Assembly: GCA_946629405.1 (NCBI GenBank)
Contig: CAMOXW010000132.1
Location: forward strand, 1 to 15,295
Length of the DNA: 15,295 bases
From: an uncultured Ruminococcus sp.
GTDB taxonomy: Bacteria; Bacillota_A; Clostridia; Oscillospirales; Ruminococcaceae
Direction of reading: 5' to 3'
Shown here in pieces: positions 12,700 through 15,295 of this stretch; the first letter of the stretch is position 1; each line of letters starts with the position of its first letter. Under the pieces are notes generated by a model. That model did not search any database, had not been told where the DNA came from, and saw only the letters and a list, made by a program, of their open reading frames with translations. A program made the position numbers and the translations under genes.

Positions 12700-13851
12700 A
12701 TGAAACTAAAACTATCAGTGCTCCTCTCTGCTGCACTTATATGTACCGCCTCTGTTCCCTTCACAGGGATGAACAACTCTACTGTTGCATATGCGGATGA
12801 ATGGTACTTTGCCGGTGAGACCTGTGCTCCTGCACATGATACCTCCCGGGACGTCCAGACACAGGGCGTCGGCAATCCCTTCGGATACGGTGATAGAAAT
12901 ACTCCCGCCGATGCCTCGGCTGCGGAGATTCGCGCTATCAACCACGCCATGACCACTCAGGAGGTCAAATACGCACTCTACAAGGAGATCGACGAGCACT
13001 GGGAGCTCATCTCCACACGCCTCGGTCAGCCCGAGCGCGAAAAGGTATACGCTCTTTTCCTCGGACTCGGTTCAAGAGAGTCCACCCTCGGCAGCGGTCA
13101 GTGGGGCGCTGACCTTGAGACTGCTCAGGAGGACGGCTTCGGTGTCAATCCCGCCCACGCCTACGGTACTATGCAGACTGCTGTTACAGCTTTTGCTGAC
13201 TGCAATCCTCTCTTCGACAAGGAGGACAATGTGCCTGAAATGTACCAGTATACCTTTAACGAATCCAACTTCTACGACGCCATTATTTCAAATCATATGG
13301 GCATCAGGAAGATCCTCCACTTCGCAGAGATATGTATGAATACCCACAATATGCACGGCTATCAGGTCATCCGCAATTCCCTCAAGGGCTTCAATACGGG
13401 CTGGTGCAACATGGCTGAGGACTCCGGCGCTTACCAGACATACGCCGACGAGATATGCACTATGGCGCAGTTCTACTATGAGGAGGGGCACCTCTACGAT
13501 AACGTTTTCACCTGGACGGCTGCCTCCGGTCTGGAAAAATACCGTGGTGCCGACCGCTGGTCATGGTGGGGCGACACTGAACCGAGTATGGCTGAAATTA
13601 CAGCCACCGAGCCTTCTGCCGATGAGGAACTTCTCCTCGGTGATGCAAACTGCGACAGCCAAGTCAATATGGCTGACGCGGTGCTCGTTATGCAGTCTGT
13701 GATGAACCCTGACAAGTACGGCAGCGGAAAGCCCGACGGGATCTCAGAAAAGGGCGAAAAAAATGCCGACGTTGACGGCACTCCCGGCATCACCAACAAG
13801 GATGCTCTCACTATCCAGCAGTACAAGCTCGGACTTATAAACAGCCTGTGA
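12700..13851 (+). CDS. Secreted dockerin protein with lysozyme-like catalytic region (candidate GH124 or GH23-like)
   Basis: 383 residues. A signal peptide covers 1-32 (hydrophobic core LLSAALICTASV, cleavage after AYA). The module at about 33-290 has ALFLGLGSRESTLG with candidate catalytic Glu127, then AYGTMQT (154-160) and GFNTGW (230-235). This succession resembles the Glu-Ser, G-x-MQ and later helices of the lysozyme/SLT superfamily. GH124, a cellulosomal endoglucanase family of Clostridium thermocellum with this fold, is my leading guess given the dockerin; peptidoglycan or chitin cleavage cannot be excluded. After a Thr/Glu/Pro linker comes a type I dockerin (about 312-380) with calcium loops D315-N317-D319-N323-D326 and D357-D359-T365-D368, the second one divergent. 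The start at 12700 has GAGGTG 6 bases upstream; an earlier in-frame ATG at 12637 would mask the signal peptide. Linked to the MIF-like gene by 10 bp. Confidence 0.82.
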   Translation: MKLKLSVLLSAALICTASVPFTGMNNSTVAYADEWYFAGETCAPAHDTSRDVQTQGVGNPFGYGDRNTPADASAAEIRAINHAMTTQEVKYALYKEIDEHWELISTRLGQPEREKVYALFLGLGSRESTLGSGQWGADLETAQEDGFGVNPAHAYGTMQTAVTAFADCNPLFDKEDNVPEMYQYTFNESNFYDAIISNHMGIRKILHFAEICMNTHNMHGYQVIRNSLKGFNTGWCNMAEDSGAYQTYADEICTMAQFYYEEGHLYDNVFTWTAASGLEKYRGADRWSWWGDTEPSMAEITATEPSADEELLLGDANCDSQVNMADAVLVMQSVMNPDKYGSGKPDGISEKGEKNADVDGTPGITNKDALTIQQYKLGLINSL

Positions 13852-13867
13852 TATTTTGCAGTAATAT

Positions 13868-13901
13868 GCAGGGGCACATTTCATTGTGTGCCCCTGCTTT
13901 T
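13868..13901 (+). terminator. Intrinsic terminator after the dockerin gene
   Basis: 11-bp perfect stem GCAGGGGCACA (13868-13878) with TGTGCCCCTGC (13887-13897), an 8-base loop, then TTTTATTCTT. It lies 16 bases after the stop and between convergent genes, so it may also slow minus-strand transcription. Confidence 0.9.
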
Positions 13902-13926
13902 ATTCTTATCCTTCTGCAAATCGAAG

Positions 13927-15294
13927 TCAACGGATCTCAACTCTCTTTTCAGCCGGCACAAAGGTGCTTCTTCCGGAAAGATATCCGCGGTATGCCACAA
14001 GGTCTGCTATGCTGAATTCGCCGTCGCCGTTGATATCCCCGCCTGCTGTTGATCTTTCATCAAACAGGGCACGGCGCAGAAGTATATAATCAAACACGTT
14101 GAACCTGCCGTCCGAGTTAAGGTCACCGGTCACAAACAATTCCCACTCAGGTTCATGCTTTTCCGCCTGAGGATAGACCTGCGTGAACACATCGAGCGCT
14201 TCAAGAGGATTTCCCCGGAAGTCAAACAGTGCCTGATTGTCGTAGGACGAACCGCCGGCAGCACTCACAGACTTGTCATACTCAGCTGCCTCAGCCTTTG
14301 CCCAGCCTGAGCCGTAATCGTCCCATTTTGACCTCTGTTCATCCCATGAGATATCCGGAACGCCGAGCCATGCGGGTTCCCAGTAAAAAGCTCCGAGGCC
14401 CCATTTTCCGGTATCTGCGACCGCCTGAAAAACATCCGCAAGGCACTCTGCCTGTCCTCTCTCAGAAATGTCGTACCTGAACTCGCAATCGGTGGAATAC
14501 TCCGAGACAACGTTGCCGAAGCTGTCGCCGTCGCCGCTTGTGTAGGGATAAGCTGTCTCCGCAACTAAGACGTACTTGCCGTAGGTATCGCCTATTGTTT
14601 TCAACACGTTCGTGAGGTTATCGAGTGTACCGTGCCAGTAGGGATAGTAGGACGTTGCAAAAATATCATAGTCAAGGCTGCACTCATTCATTACCTTTGC
14701 GTACCACAGATAATTTGCCGAATCAGAGGGATTTGCGAAGTGGTGGGCAATAAGGATAGAACTGTCAAAATCTCGCACTGCCTTGTTTCCGGATGCAAAA
14801 AGATCACATATCCTGTACATATTGGTCTCACCGCAGAAGAAGCAGTTTGTCTCGTTCCCCACCTGCACCATGCCGATATCGCCGCCTGCCTCAGTGATCG
14901 AAGTGAGCACCCACTCAGTCCACTTGTATATCTCGCCCTTGAGAGTATCATGGTCGTGCCCAGCCCAGTATTTCGGGCGGGTCTGCTTTTCGGGATCAGC
15001 CCAGAAGTCGGAATACTGAATGTCAACAAACAGCTTCATGCCGTACTTAGCCGCGCGGCTGCCTATAAGTCCCGCGGTATAGACATCGCTGTTTCCGCCT
15101 CCGTAGCTCTTTCCATCCGCAGTATACGGGTCGTTCCAGACGCGCACACGGATGTAGTTCACGCCATGGTCAGCGAGCACTTTGAAGATATCCTCATCTT
15201 TGCCGCGGCTGTCACGGAAGGTCACGCCAGCGCTTTCGATAGAAATTATTGATGAAATGTCAACTCCGCGCACAGGCTCACCGCCGTTGACGTT
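13927..15294 (-). CDS. Arabinogalactan endo-beta-1,4-galactanase (GH53) with C-terminal dockerin, N-terminus outside the window
   Basis: Cleaves beta-1,4-galactan side chains of type I pectic arabinogalactan. The frame remains open to the window edge (Asn-Val-Asn-Gly-Gly-Glu-Pro before VRGVDIS), so the signal peptide and a few residues are missing; a GTG at 15273 is not the real start. Counting from that valine: RGVDISSI and GVTFRD open the TIM barrel, then NYIRVRVWNDPY and LFVDIQYSDFWADP. The acid/base Glu141 is in QVGNET and the nucleophile Glu239 in VAETAYP, both intact. The domain ends near LFDFRGNPLEALDVF. A type I dockerin follows at about 383-436 with two canonical calcium loops (D384-N386-D388-N392-D395 and D413-N415-D417-D424), predicting attachment to a scaffoldin cohesin. 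It is convergent with the preceding dockerin gene. Confidence 0.94.
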   Translation of the reverse strand, partial: NVNGGEPVRGVDISSIISIESAGVTFRDSRGKDEDIFKVLADHGVNYIRVRVWNDPYTADGKSYGGGNSDVYTAGLIGSRAAKYGMKLFVDIQYSDFWADPEKQTRPKYWAGHDHDTLKGEIYKWTEWVLTSITEAGGDIGMVQVGNETNCFFCGETNMYRICDLFASGNKAVRDFDSSILIAHHFANPSDSANYLWYAKVMNECSLDYDIFATSYYPYWHGTLDNLTNVLKTIGDTYGKYVLVAETAYPYTSGDGDSFGNVVSEYSTDCEFRYDISERGQAECLADVFQAVADTGKWGLGAFYWEPAWLGVPDISWDEQRSKWDDYGSGWAKAEAAEYDKSVSAAGGSSYDNQALFDFRGNPLEALDVFTQVYPQAEKHEPEWELFVTGDLNSDGRFNVFDYILLRRALFDERSTAGGDINGDGEFSIADLVAYRGYLSGRSTFVPAEKRVEIR

Positions 15295-15295
15295 C

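Overview
The window reads as chromosome of a Gram-positive, cellulosome-producing member of the Clostridia, most like Ruminococcus (R. flavefaciens / champanellensis / albus group). Three things point there: two secreted-enzyme genes end in type I dockerin modules; the cell-wall gene order murC-lexA / zapA-U32-dut-DUF4321-mreBCD-mrdA is typical of Clostridia; and Shine-Dalgarno sites are strong (AAGGAGG type), including two that select TTG starts. The genus is inferred from protein character, not from a database match.

Region 1 (1-9649, all + strand) is core envelope and division biology. It holds the 3' two thirds of murC (peptidoglycan precursor ligase) and lexA one base behind it. Then, behind an AT-rich gap with a TATAAT box, comes a tightly packed series: zapA (Z-ring factor), a long U32 protein with the layout of rRNA/tRNA hydroxylation factors, dut (dUTPase), a small two-helix DUF4321-like membrane protein, mreB, mreC, mreD (rod-shape scaffold) and mrdA (class B PBP2 transpeptidase). 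Several neighbours overlap by one base or lie about 10 bases apart. A 50-nt hairpin sits just before the ribosome binding site of mrdA.

Region 2 (9650-11256) begins with a terminator, followed by a membrane-anchored M23 endopeptidase resembling SpoIIQ, a strong symmetric terminator, and a minus-strand tRNA-Ala(GGC) with a perfect-consensus promoter. About 340 bp of non-coding DNA with a long hairpin follows.

Region 3 (11257-12347) has a DedA/VTT-family membrane protein on the minus strand. It is preceded by a 106-bp element made of a 13-bp inverted repeat enclosing three hairpins. All three hairpins have one A.C mismatch on the plus strand that becomes a G.U wobble on the minus strand, so the element looks like a structured RNA leader of the DedA gene. 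A strong divergent promoter then drives the plus strand through a roughly 130-nt leader containing another hairpin.

Region 4 (12348-15295) is the accessory, plant-fibre part. It contains a bacterial MIF/tautomerase homologue, an apparently co-transcribed secreted dockerin protein with a lysozyme-like catalytic region (GH124 cellulase or GH23-like is the best guess), a terminator, and on the minus strand a dockerin-bearing GH53 endo-beta-1,4-galactanase that runs off the right edge. No CRISPR array, insertion sequence or phage gene was seen.
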